Source: an uncultured Acidobacteriota bacterium
Lineage (GTDB): Bacteria > Acidobacteriota > Terriglobia > UBA7540
NCBI GenBank assembly: GCA_937900045.1
Contig: CALCEB010000004.1
Coordinates: 1-6,371, forward strand
Direction: 5' to 3'
DNA length: 6,371 bases
Shown here in pieces: positions 1 to 6,371 of the stretch. Each line of letters starts with the position of its first letter. The stretch's first letter is position 1. The notes under the pieces are model-generated. The model did no database searches. It saw only the letters and a list, made by a program, of their open reading frames with translations, and was not told the origin of the DNA. Position numbers and translations under genes: made by a program.

Positions 1-2085
1 TCAATCCGCGACCGAGACGCCGTCCCGCCTCTGAGAATGCGCCGGATTCAGGTGTATGGGGTCTACGACTTGGTTGAGCGTTTGGGTGTAACGTTCTTGC
101 TGACAGGCGATATTGTGCCCAAGCAACGCGACTCGGTTTCGATACCGAGGCTGGATGTTCGGAAGGAGCCGGCATTCCCGCGAAGAGGTTTCCTTCTGCA
201 AGACGGCGGTTATGAGAACCTCACGATGTTTTCGTATGATGACTATGCCAAGTTAATAGATCAGATGGCGAAGATGAGATGCAACTATCTACAATTTTGG
301 TGGTTCGCCTTTGAACCTTGGCTGAATTTCACGTATCGGGGCGAATCCAAGTGGATGGGAGACGTTTCAACTAAAGAGAGTGGATATCTAACCTGGGCCT
401 ATGGAGGGTTTGGCTCGCGCACAACCGACGATGTGGTTATCGGAAAACATTGGTTCAAAGGCAAGCGGATAGCCCCTCCGGAGATGCAAAATGTTGAAAC
501 TCCCGAACAAGCGTTTTCCATTGCGCAAGACCTCTTACGCCGAATCATTCGTCATGCACACGAACGCGGAATCAAAGTATGGCCGGCAATAGAAATGGCT
601 GCTCTTCCTCCGAATCTTGCACGTTACTGCGAGAGGGTGGGAGACCTGCCTTTCAATAGAATCTTTGGAACCTTTGTTCAGCCGCTCGATAAGACTTGTC
701 GCGAAATCCAAGTAAACCGCCTGCGTGCTCTCATTACCACATACCCGGAAGCAGACGGATACTTTCTTGTTTTCCCGGAAGCCTATCCGGAAATCAACAC
801 GGAAAAGTACCGAAACTTCTTTGAGCAAATGCGTCCCAGGTTTTTCGCGTTACGCCGACTGCATTGGCCCTGGATTGTGGACATATCCCATAGCGCCGAC
901 CAGGTGGTTGATTCCAATATCGGTTACTTTGACTTATTTCAATACCTGCTGAACGTGCGAAATCAAATAGCGCCGAAAGTAAAGATCGGCCTTCTGGGAA
1001 TTGGGCGTGGTTACGCGTTACCCGTGTTCGATAAAATGCTGCCCAAAGATATTCCTTTTACGGACATGGAATCAAACGGAGTCTGGACGCCGACAGGGAT
1101 TCCCATGCAGGATTTCGGTGGAATGGGGAATCGAGAAAGAACCATTGAACCTCGCATTGACGACGACGCGGACATGATGGGAATGCAGTTTAACGTGACG
1201 CAATACGCAAAGGACCGGATTGTCACTGACGGGCTAAACTACGGACTCTCAGGCTTTGCGGGCCAACTTAATCGAGCCCGTGGCACTGAAACCAATAGCC
1301 TTTTCTTGGCAGAAGCAGCATGGTCTCCTTCCCTCACCCCAGAGAGCTTTTACAAGGATTATTCCACGCGCGTCTTTGGCGAACGCGCCAGCTCCGAGAT
1401 GTACCATGCTTTCATGACCCTTGAAGAAAATGACAGGTATCTGGGTTACTATAACTATAACTACTCTCCCATGAATTGCTGTGGTGCCCTGCCGGAAGTA
1501 AATGCCGCATACGGATACTCCCAGCAGCCCGATCCTTATGACGGTCCCACAACTCCTGGCTGGAAGAACTTCATTGTTAGTTCACCCGACGTGATTGACC
1601 GTTACCAGGGATCGATCCAACTGTTGAATGAAGCCTTGGACCAAATGCGGATTGCATTACCTAAGGTAGCGCCCCAAGGAAAACATGAGCTTGTCTACAT
1701 GGTGAACAGGACGGAGTCTTACCGGGACTACCTACAGTCACTAATCACAATTCGAAGAGCCTACCTGTCATTCGACGGCGCCTTCGCCGACAAGAGCACG
1801 GTCTCTCACGAGGAGTTTATTAGCCATCTTGAGGCGAGCCTGAACGAATTCAAAGCTGCGGAGGATCAGGCGAAGGCAACCACTCGAGAATACGCTCAAA
1901 TCATCGATCACCCGTCGGATCTTGGCGTTCTCTACCACTTAAACGCACGAATGGTGCTGGGTTTCAGCCTGGCACGGCAATGGATTCAGGAGGTAGTGAA
2001 CTCTCAGGAGGGAAAAGGGTATTTGCACCATGTGGCATTTGAAAGGCTTTTCTTATCCAACCCTCGCATAGCTGCTGAGAGATGA
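1..2085 (+). CDS. Putative glycoside hydrolase, GH20/GH67-like (5' partial)
   Basis: The frame is open from base 1 to the TGA at 2083-2085 (694 codons). An ATG at 37 exists but has no clear ribosome binding site. The protein enters almost at once into YGVYDLVERLG, a motif usually found well inside such proteins, at the end of the small alpha/beta domain that precedes the barrel in beta-hexosaminidases and alpha-glucuronidases. The true start is therefore probably left of the window. Counting from the ATG at 37, residues ~47-100 (RRGFLLQDGG, then NYLQFWWFAFEPW) look like the first barrel strands. HERGIKVWPAIE lies at ~175-186 and GYFLVFPEAYPE at ~241-252; E248 is a candidate catalytic acid. 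The stretch ~398-430 (GLNYGLSGFAGQLN to EAAWSP) resembles late-barrel strands. The rest is an alpha-helical tail. No frameshift is visible over 2 kb, so the gene looks functional. Substrate is unknown; GH115-like or another uncharacterised family is possible. Export cannot be judged because the N-terminus is missing. Confidence 0.78.
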   Translation, partial: SIRDRDAVPPLRMRRIQVYGVYDLVERLGVTFLLTGDIVPKQRDSVSIPRLDVRKEPAFPRRGFLLQDGGYENLTMFSYDDYAKLIDQMAKMRCNYLQFWWFAFEPWLNFTYRGESKWMGDVSTKESGYLTWAYGGFGSRTTDDVVIGKHWFKGKRIAPPEMQNVETPEQAFSIAQDLLRRIIRHAHERGIKVWPAIEMAALPPNLARYCERVGDLPFNRIFGTFVQPLDKTCREIQVNRLRALITTYPEADGYFLVFPEAYPEINTEKYRNFFEQMRPRFFALRRLHWPWIVDISHSADQVVDSNIGYFDLFQYLLNVRNQIAPKVKIGLLGIGRGYALPVFDKMLPKDIPFTDMESNGVWTPTGIPMQDFGGMGNRERTIEPRIDDDADMMGMQFNVTQYAKDRIVTDGLNYGLSGFAGQLNRARGTETNSLFLAEAAWSPSLTPESFYKDYSTRVFGERASSEMYHAFMTLEENDRYLGYYNYNYSPMNCCGALPEVNAAYGYSQQPDPYDGPTTPGWKNFIVSSPDVIDRYQGSIQLLNEALDQMRIALPKVAPQGKHELVYMVNRTESYRDYLQSLITIRRAYLSFDGAFADKSTVSHEEFISHLEASLNEFKAAEDQAKATTREYAQIIDHPSDLGVLYHLNARMVLGFSLARQWIQEVVNSQEGKGYLHHVAFERLFLSNPRIAAER

Positions 2086-2291
2086 ACCCTTGGGTATCAA
2101 AAGCAGCCGGTGGTTAAGAGGCCGGGCAGAACGGAAACTGATTTCTCTTGTTTCATCAACCTCCTCGCTCCTGCGCTGGTAGCAGTTCGCGGGTAGAAAT
2201 TAAAAAAGCATTGGGTTATGAAGCTAGCAATGATCTGGGTGTTGCCTTGAAGGAGACGGCGTACGGACAGACTTATTTTCATAGCACATAG
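2086..2291. other. Intergenic stretch, nothing recognised
   Basis: There is no convincing gene on either strand between the stop of the first hydrolase and the first readable remnant. One frame stays open from about 2213 to a TAG at 2289-2291 and then continues into the remnant that follows. It may therefore be decayed upstream coding sequence of that gene, but I recognise no motif in it. I see no strong hairpin followed by a T-run that would serve as a terminator for the upstream gene. Confidence 0.4.
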
Positions 2292-3074
2292 GGATTCGCA
2301 TCCGCCAACAACGTGCACTTTGCATCCCGGAAGGCGGAACCAGATATTGGTCCGCCTCTCAGCATAGACGCACAGAAAGGTACACCATTCAAAATCATTT
2401 CGAATTTCCCTGAACGAAAACAATTTGTCAGGGAGGACGGCTGGGCATTTAGGGTTGGTGATCGGGCGGAACTTTGGCTGCGTTCATTTGAAGTCCTGAT
2501 GCTTGAGGTCACGCCAGAGAAAGGCATCGTCGGAGATCTTCCTATCAGGAAGGCGTCCGCCCAGCAGGTTGCACCCTTGGGCATTCCGCTGACCTTGAGA
2601 CCGGTGCGGACTGCCAAATGGATGAGTATACATTTCGCGGACGCGGATCGTTTTGAAAAGGAAGGCAGAAGAAAGATGGCATTTGCCTTTGAAAGCACGC
2701 TCCCATCTTTGTAAGGAGAGCAGCCCATCCTGGCCATTCCTGTCCGTTTGTGACGAGGAGATGCAGAGTGGCGCTATTCGCCTGCCGTCGTCCAAATTGT
2801 TCAGGTGGTGGCGCGTCTAGGCGGGAGAAGGCTCCAGCTCATTCCCGTTCCAGATGCCCGCCAGTATGGCGATACGCAAAAGGCTGGCTGCTCGCGGGTC
2901 GTGTATAAAATTCGCCTGGACCTACGATGGTCTCACAAAAAGTTACAGTTTGCAGTGTACGCGTACCTCCCAGAGGGCGTAGAACCACAAATTGATGCGT
3001 GGGTCGTCAAGCAGTGGTGGGATGTAAGCACACGTCCGCTCGGCGATGGCTAGTATGGCGATGAACCTTCCTAA
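2292..3074 (+). pseudogene. Broken 3' remnant of a probable carbohydrate-active protein
   Basis: Protein-like sequence runs across two frames. The first piece (2292-2711, stop TAA 2712-2714) contains LWLRSFEVLMLEVTPEKG near 2472-2525. This resembles the FEVLVLEATP-type ending of the C-terminal beta-sandwich in many glycosidases. The frame one base on (2713-2817, stop TAG 2818-2820) reads SPSWPFLSV and GAIRLPSSKLFRWW. The first frame reopens after a TGA at 2751-2753 and gives a coherent stretch from about 2796 to 3050: IPVPDARQYGDTQKAGC, then LQFAVYAYLPEGVEPQIDAW and WWDVSTRPLGDG. It is broken by a TAG at 3051-3053, after which YGDEPS runs to TAA at 3072-3074. I cannot name the family, and which frame is ancestral between 2713 and 2796 is unclear. 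No plausible 5' end or catalytic domain is present, so this is most likely a truncated, frameshifted leftover and not a working gene. Two separate short genes are possible but less likely. Confidence 0.5.
2332..2357. repeat. Imperfect inverted repeat (hairpin)
   Basis: AGGCGGAACCA (2332-2342) pairs with TGGTCCGCCT (2348-2357) around the loop GATAT, with one unpaired A in the left arm. It lies at the start of the 2292-3074 remnant. No T-run follows, so it is not an obvious rho-independent terminator. It may be coincidental, or a trace of an intergenic repeat. Confidence 0.35.
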
Positions 3075-3138
3075 GACATCGGCGTACAGGGAATGAAAGA
3101 CGAGAGATGTAGGCACTGCTGCCTTCCTGGCCCTTCCC

Positions 3139-3382
3139 TTCGGTTATTTTGGTAACGCGGCGCCGGATTCCATTTACGGATCGGCAGTGGTGGATTTTAA
3201 GACGGCTCTCTACAAGGACTCTCACATCATTGAGCGGAACAAGGCGGAATTCCGGGCCGAGGGTTTCAATATCTTCAACCATACAGACTTCAGCGGTCTC
3301 CAGTCGAAGGTACCCGCTGGAAGCTACGGCCAGGGTACGAGTGCGCTGGATACTCGTATTCTCCCTGCGCTACCAGTTCTGA
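3139..3382 (+). pseudogene. TonB-dependent receptor, C-terminal fragment with frameshift
   Basis: Only the end of an outer-membrane TonB-dependent receptor remains. Homologues of this type import glycans or other large nutrients through a 22-strand barrel and are roughly 1,000 residues or more in Acidobacteriota. One frame reads FGYFGNAAPDSIYG, then VVDFKTALYKD, ERNKAEFRAEGFNIFNHTDF and GQGTSALDTRI up to about 3360. This is the classic last-strands signature. That frame then runs on without homology to a TGA at 3457-3459. The expected terminal strand FSLRYQF plus stop appears one frame over, at 3359-3382. The pattern fits loss of about five bases between the codons for DTRI and FSLRYQF. A terminal aromatic residue, needed for recognition by the outer-membrane insertion machinery, is present only in the shifted frame. 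The frame opens after a TGA at 3094-3096 and no receptor sequence precedes it, so the 5' end is deleted as well. Family assignment is strong; non-functionality is nearly certain. Confidence 0.85.
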
Positions 3383-3455
3383 GGGCACGGGCTTGGCCGA
3401 AACCTTCCCAGAGGGCTAATCCCGGGAATGTGGTCACGTTTGTGCGGATGACACG

Positions 3456-4479
3456 ATGAGAAGGAGACAATTCATCGAACGGGCGGCCCGCTTAGGTTTT
3501 GGTTCCTGGCTGGCGCCGGGGTTAGCGCCAACAAACTCTTCTCTATCCCGCGTGAATTCTGGTATTGCGGAGGAACCATCAGAAGCAGACGTTACGGCGG
3601 GGACTCCAATTACGATTCACCCCGAGAATCCTAACCCGGCGAAGCCGGAACCAAACAGGGAAAGTTGGGCGGTTCCAAGACTACCTCCGAAGCCGCATAA
3701 ACACCGGCGGAATCGCAAGTGGTCAAAAATATTCTGCCAGAAAATGGCAGAATCCAACGACAAAGGTACTAAATACTTCTTGTTTCGAGGAAAGCCGCTC
3801 GTGCTTGTTGCGGCAAGTGAACATTACGGCTCTGTGGTAAATCGCCGCTTTGATTTTGAGCAGTACTTGCCCGAGGCCGCAGGTAAGAAACAGAGCGTAA
3901 CCCGCCCGTTCCTTCTTTACCGTGAACTGCAGTCCGCGCGTAATCCATGTTCTCCGGTCAAACCGGAGTCCCCCGATTATATCGCCCCGTGGCCGCGCAC
4001 TGGCCCGGGCAAAGCAGTGGACGGCGAACCAAAGTACGACCGGGACAGGTGGAACCCCGAATACTTCACACGCCTGCATCGGTGCCTTTCGATGGCATCG
4101 AAACTGGGCATCGCCGTCGAATTGACGGTCTTCAGCAACACCTACGCGGACAAGATTTGGGCGCTGAATCCTCCATGCTCAGCCTGTGCGAGCCTGGATC
4201 ACGGCCAAGCCGACGCATCTGGTGGACGCAACCCTGGCGAAACCAGGGGAGGATTACGTTGCTTATCTGCAGATGGGCGGGAGTTAGCAGATCCCACTGC
4301 GGGACAGCCGATCAGTGGCCGAGTTTCCTTCCGGCTTCCAGAAGGAAACTACAGCGTCTGTCTTTACTCACCCACAACAGGCGTGTACTCACCTCGCCTG
4401 CCGGCCTTTGGGGGGATTGGTCACGTTTGAACTCGCCCCATTTGCAGAGGATGTCGTCATTCGTGTGAATCGCGCGTAG
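3456..4479 (+). pseudogene. Decayed Tat-exported glycoside hydrolase (cellulase-like), internal deletion
   Basis: The N-terminus MRRRQFIERAARLGFGSWLA looks like a twin-arginine export signal. ITIHPENP at residues 52-59 and KYFLFRGKPLVLV at 106-118 are normally close together in this (beta/alpha)8 hydrolase family, but here they are separated by ~46 basic residues. Recognisable blocks follow: SEHYGSVVNRRFDFEQYL, PFLLYRELQSARNPCSP, DYIAPWPRTGPG, and VELTVFSNTYADKIWALNP ending at residue 239 (~4172). At 4168-4173 the homology jumps frame and position to a C-terminal block, LHAQPVRAW then AKPGEDYVAYL (4171-4269), so the barrel middle with its catalytic acids is gone. A base lost at 4269-4270 (CTGCA where CTGGCA is expected) restores the first frame: ADGRELADPTAG to YSPRLPAFGG. 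A shift in the six-G run 4410-4415 then gives LVTFELAPFAEDVVIRVNRA and the TAG at 4477-4479. The first frame itself stops at 4428-4430. The ATG overlaps the TGA of the frame running out of the receptor remnant (ATGA). Confidence 0.82.
3632..3770. repeat. Foreign-looking hairpin-bearing segment inside the hydrolase pseudogene
   Basis: This stretch separates two blocks that are expected to be adjacent in the family. It encodes a proline- and arginine-rich peptide unlike its surroundings. Each border carries a perfect hairpin: CCGGC-GAA-GCCGG at 3636-3648 and ATTCTGCCA-GAAAA-TGGCAGAAT at 3731-3753. AGAATCC occurs at 3625-3631 and again at 3749-3755, which could be a short direct repeat of the target or chance. 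The exact borders are uncertain. It may be a small non-autonomous repeat or displaced intergenic DNA; alternatively it is an unusual linker. Confidence 0.4.
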
Positions 4480-4501
4480 CGTGCGGACCCATAAAGTTTC
4501 A

Positions 4502-4510
4502 AGAGGGGAG
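4502..4510 (+). promoter_or_regulatory. Ribosome binding site of the DUF4038 hydrolase
   Basis: AGAGGGGAG ends 10 bases before the ATG at 4521. It is the best purine-rich Shine-Dalgarno-like site in the window, and it supports this start together with the twin-arginine motif that begins at residue 3. Confidence 0.6.
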
Positions 4511-4520
4511 CATAAGTCTA

Positions 4521-6248
4521 ATGAACCGCCGATCATTTTTAGAAAAGACTGGGTTTGGGGCAGCAGGCTTTGCATCACTGGTGGAGGGGGCGGGAGGAAA
4601 CGGAGCGGACGCTGATTCTCTGCCACACGAATCAAGTAACCGGAACCCGGCGCCAACTCAATACGGGATGCAGCACTGCGTCGCGGAGTGGGCGTACTCA
4701 TCCGGAAAGGCTTACGCTGATCCGTTCAACGACGTGGAACTTGATTTGATATTTGTGGATCCTCAGGGGAGGAGGCAACGAGTTCCTGCATTTTGGGCGG
4801 GAGGCCAGGTGTGGCGAATCCGGTATGCTCCACTGACGGCGGGCCGGTACACCTTTCGCACAGAGTCGAGTGATGCTTCCAACCCCGATCTGCACGGGCA
4901 GACCGGAGTACTGGAGGTTTCAGCTTATACGGGTAATAACTCATTACTAAAACGCGGACCGTTGCGCGTGGCTGCTGATCACTTGCACTTCGAACATGAG
5001 GACGGCGCGCCATTCTTCTGGTTGGGTGACACTTGGTGGATGGGCCTTTGCGATCGCTTGCGGTGGCCTGAAGATTTTCAGAAGCTGGCGGCAGACCGCA
5101 CTTCGAAGGGATTTTCCGTCATTCAAATTGTTGCGGGCCTTTACCCGGACATGCCTCCTTTTGACCCGCGTGGAGCTAACGAAGCGGGCTATCCCTGGGC
5201 GGAAAACTACTCCCGAATCAACCCGCACTACTTTGATATGGCGGACCTGCGCATCCAGGAACTTGTGAATCGCGGTCTGTCACCTTGCATTGTTGGCTGC
5301 TGGGGATATTTCCTGGTCTTCATGGGTTTGCAGAAAATCAAGCAGCACTGGCGCTACATCATCGCGCGTTGGGGCGCTTATCCTGCTTTCTGGTGTCTGG
5401 CGGGCGAGGGCACAATGCCTTATTACCTTTCGAAGAACAAACAGCAAGATGCGGAAACGCAGAAAGCTGGCTGGACCGAAGTGGCGCGGTACGTGCGCAG
5501 CATCGATCCCTATCATCATCCCATCACGATTCATCCCTCTTCCGCTGCCCGCGATACAGTCGAAGACCCAAACGTGTTGGATTTCGACATGCTTCAGACT
5601 GGTCACGGCGACCGAACGAGTTACCCAAACACCATCAACACAATCACGAAGGAGTTGCAGAGAAATCCGCAGATGCCGGTTCTTGTGGGCGAAGTCTGCT
5701 ACGAAGGGATTCTGGATGAGAACCGGCAGGAAGTTGAGCGGTTTGTGTTTTGGGCTTGCGTGCTGAGTGGTGCGGCGGGTCACACTTACGGAGCGGATGG
5801 AATCTGGCAGGTGAACACTCAAGAGCATCCCTTCGGGCCCTCTCCGCATGGCCGTTCGTGGGGCGGGCCGCCGTGGGACAAAGCTTATCAGCTTCCTGGC
5901 TCGCACCAGGTGGGCCTTGGCAAGGGGCTGCTTGAGCGTTACGAATGGTGGCGGCTGGAGCCGCACCCGGAATGGATTGAGCCTCACTGGACCACACAAA
6001 ATTATCAACTCCCCTATTGCTCAGGAATTCCGGGTGAGCTGCGGATTGTGTTTGTGCCGCCTCAGTGGGACTCGCCGAAGATCACGCATCTTGAGCCCGA
6101 TGTAAATTATCATGCCTTCTTCTTCAACCCTCGAGCAGGGGCTCGATTGCCGGCCGGTGATGTCAAGCCTGACGCGGCTGGGGAATGGCAAGTTCCAATA
6201 CTTCCCACCTTTGAGCAATGGATCGTCATTCTGGAAAAGCAGGAATGA
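4521..6248 (+). CDS. Tat-exported glycoside hydrolase, DUF5060 + DUF4038 (apiosidase-like)
   Basis: The protein is 575 residues with no visible defect. NRRSFLEKTGFGAAGFASL (residues 2-20) is a twin-arginine signal, so the folded enzyme is exported. Residues ~50-135 form an N-terminal beta-sandwich of DUF5060 type (AYADPFNDVELDLIF, FWAGGQVWRIRYAP, GRYTFRTES). Residues ~150-475 are a DUF4038-like TIM barrel of clan GH-A type: FFWLGDTWWMGL (~166-177), GFSVIQIVAGLYP (~197-209), WCLAGEGT (291-298) and PVLVGEVCYEG (386-396). E296 and E391 sit at the ends of predicted strands 4 and 7 and are the likely acid/base and nucleophile; this is inferred. HTYGADGIWQ (421-430) is a typical late-barrel motif. 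The last ~80 residues (YHAFFFNPRAG, LPTFEQWIVILEK) are the usual C-terminal beta-sandwich. Relatives include GH140 apiosidases that act on pectin side chains, but many DUF4038 proteins have other or unknown substrates. It starts 41 bases after the stop of the hydrolase pseudogene. Confidence 0.9.
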   Translation: MNRRSFLEKTGFGAAGFASLVEGAGGNGADADSLPHESSNRNPAPTQYGMQHCVAEWAYSSGKAYADPFNDVELDLIFVDPQGRRQRVPAFWAGGQVWRIRYAPLTAGRYTFRTESSDASNPDLHGQTGVLEVSAYTGNNSLLKRGPLRVAADHLHFEHEDGAPFFWLGDTWWMGLCDRLRWPEDFQKLAADRTSKGFSVIQIVAGLYPDMPPFDPRGANEAGYPWAENYSRINPHYFDMADLRIQELVNRGLSPCIVGCWGYFLVFMGLQKIKQHWRYIIARWGAYPAFWCLAGEGTMPYYLSKNKQQDAETQKAGWTEVARYVRSIDPYHHPITIHPSSAARDTVEDPNVLDFDMLQTGHGDRTSYPNTINTITKELQRNPQMPVLVGEVCYEGILDENRQEVERFVFWACVLSGAAGHTYGADGIWQVNTQEHPFGPSPHGRSWGGPPWDKAYQLPGSHQVGLGKGLLERYEWWRLEPHPEWIEPHWTTQNYQLPYCSGIPGELRIVFVPPQWDSPKITHLEPDVNYHAFFFNPRAGARLPAGDVKPDAAGEWQVPILPTFEQWIVILEKQE

Positions 6249-6316
6249 GGCGCTGTGAGCTGGAGCAGCGGGATCAGTTGGTGTGGGACGGCGTCGCTCA
6301 AGTCGAGCCTTACCCA

Positions 6317-6371
6317 ACCTACCTTCCGATGGCGCGCGGATTGGTGTACCTGGTGGCGGTGATGGACTGGT
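6317..6371 (+). mobile_element. IS3-family transposase fragment (OrfB catalytic domain), partial
   Basis: The last 18 complete codons read TYLPMARGLVYLVAVMDW, a signature of the integrase-like catalytic domain of IS3-family OrfB transposases. In relatives it is preceded by W-x-x-D-I, whose Asp is the first of the DDE triad. Here the preceding residues are VEPYP, and that Asp is absent. The same frame is open back to an ATG at 6245 that overlaps the hydrolase stop as ATGA, but residues from there to ~6316 show no transposase homology. Intact elements carry roughly 0.7-0.8 kb of orfA and orfB before this motif, whereas only ~70 bases separate it from the hydrolase gene. The element has therefore lost its left end. 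The right part lies outside the window. Confidence 0.75.

Noticed and set aside
2279..2737. Minus-strand open frame of 152 codons opposite the first remnant
   Set aside because: It has low-complexity composition and no recognisable domain, while the + strand here carries glycosidase-like C-terminal sequence (SFEVLMLEVTPE).
4232..4248. Short hairpin CCCTGG-CGAAA-CCAGGG
   Set aside because: The 6-bp stem is inside readable family sequence (ATLAKPGED) with no T-run; chance is the simplest explanation.
4322..4350. 10-bp perfect inverted repeat AGTTTCCTTC / GAAGGAAACT with a 9-base loop
   Set aside because: It lies inside conserved C-terminal coding sequence (VSFRLPEGNYS) of the hydrolase pseudogene and has no T-run, so it is probably a by-product of the codons.
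3947..4468. Overlapping + strand frame of 173 codons within the hydrolase pseudogene
   Set aside because: Family motifs fall in the other two + strand frames throughout, so this frame carries no homology that I can recognise.
5280..6008. Long minus-strand open frame (242 codons) opposite the DUF4038 hydrolase
   Set aside because: It is rich in Arg and Pro, has no recognisable motif, and lies fully antisense to a well-supported gene; it is a shadow of that gene's codon use.
6252..6271. Possible terminator after the DUF4038 hydrolase (CGCTG...CAGCG)
   Set aside because: The stem is only 5 bp with a 10-base loop and no T-run.

Overview
The window looks like chromosomal DNA of an acidobacterium (Acidobacteriota, possibly the Bryobacterales/Solibacter side). 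This is an inference. It rests mainly on a TonB-dependent receptor tail at 3139-3382, with the FRAEGFNIFNHTDF block and the ending FSLRYQF typical of the large acidobacterial receptor family, and on the density of twin-arginine-exported glycoside hydrolases. Every supportable gene lies on the + strand. I see no tRNA, rRNA, CRISPR array or phage gene.

Layout: (1) 1-2085, a large putative glycoside hydrolase of GH20/GH67-like type, open at the left edge of the window. (2) 2086-2291, non-coding with nothing recognised. (3) 2292-3074, a broken 3' remnant of a probable carbohydrate-active protein, read in pieces across two frames. (4) 3139-3382, the last ~80 residues of a TonB-dependent receptor with a frameshift just before its C-terminus. 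(5) 3456-4479, a decayed Tat-exported glycoside hydrolase. It keeps its N-terminal third and its C-terminal ~100 residues, but has an internal deletion at about 4168-4173, two further frameshifts, and a foreign-looking segment with hairpins near its start. (6) 4521-6248, an intact Tat-exported glycoside hydrolase with an N-terminal DUF5060-like domain and a DUF4038/apiosidase-like barrel. (7) 6317-6371, the start of an IS3-family transposase fragment that runs off the right edge.

Taken together, this is a polysaccharide-degradation island in decay. Two large hydrolases at the edges look functional, while about 2.2 kb between them is packed with same-strand gene remnants, and transposase debris abuts the last gene. 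The surviving enzymes would act on complex plant or microbial glycans outside the cytoplasm, and the receptor remnant suggests the locus once also encoded uptake. I found no convincing evidence for a new biological system. The most interesting features are the readable history of gene loss and the hairpin-bearing insertion inside the hydrolase pseudogene.
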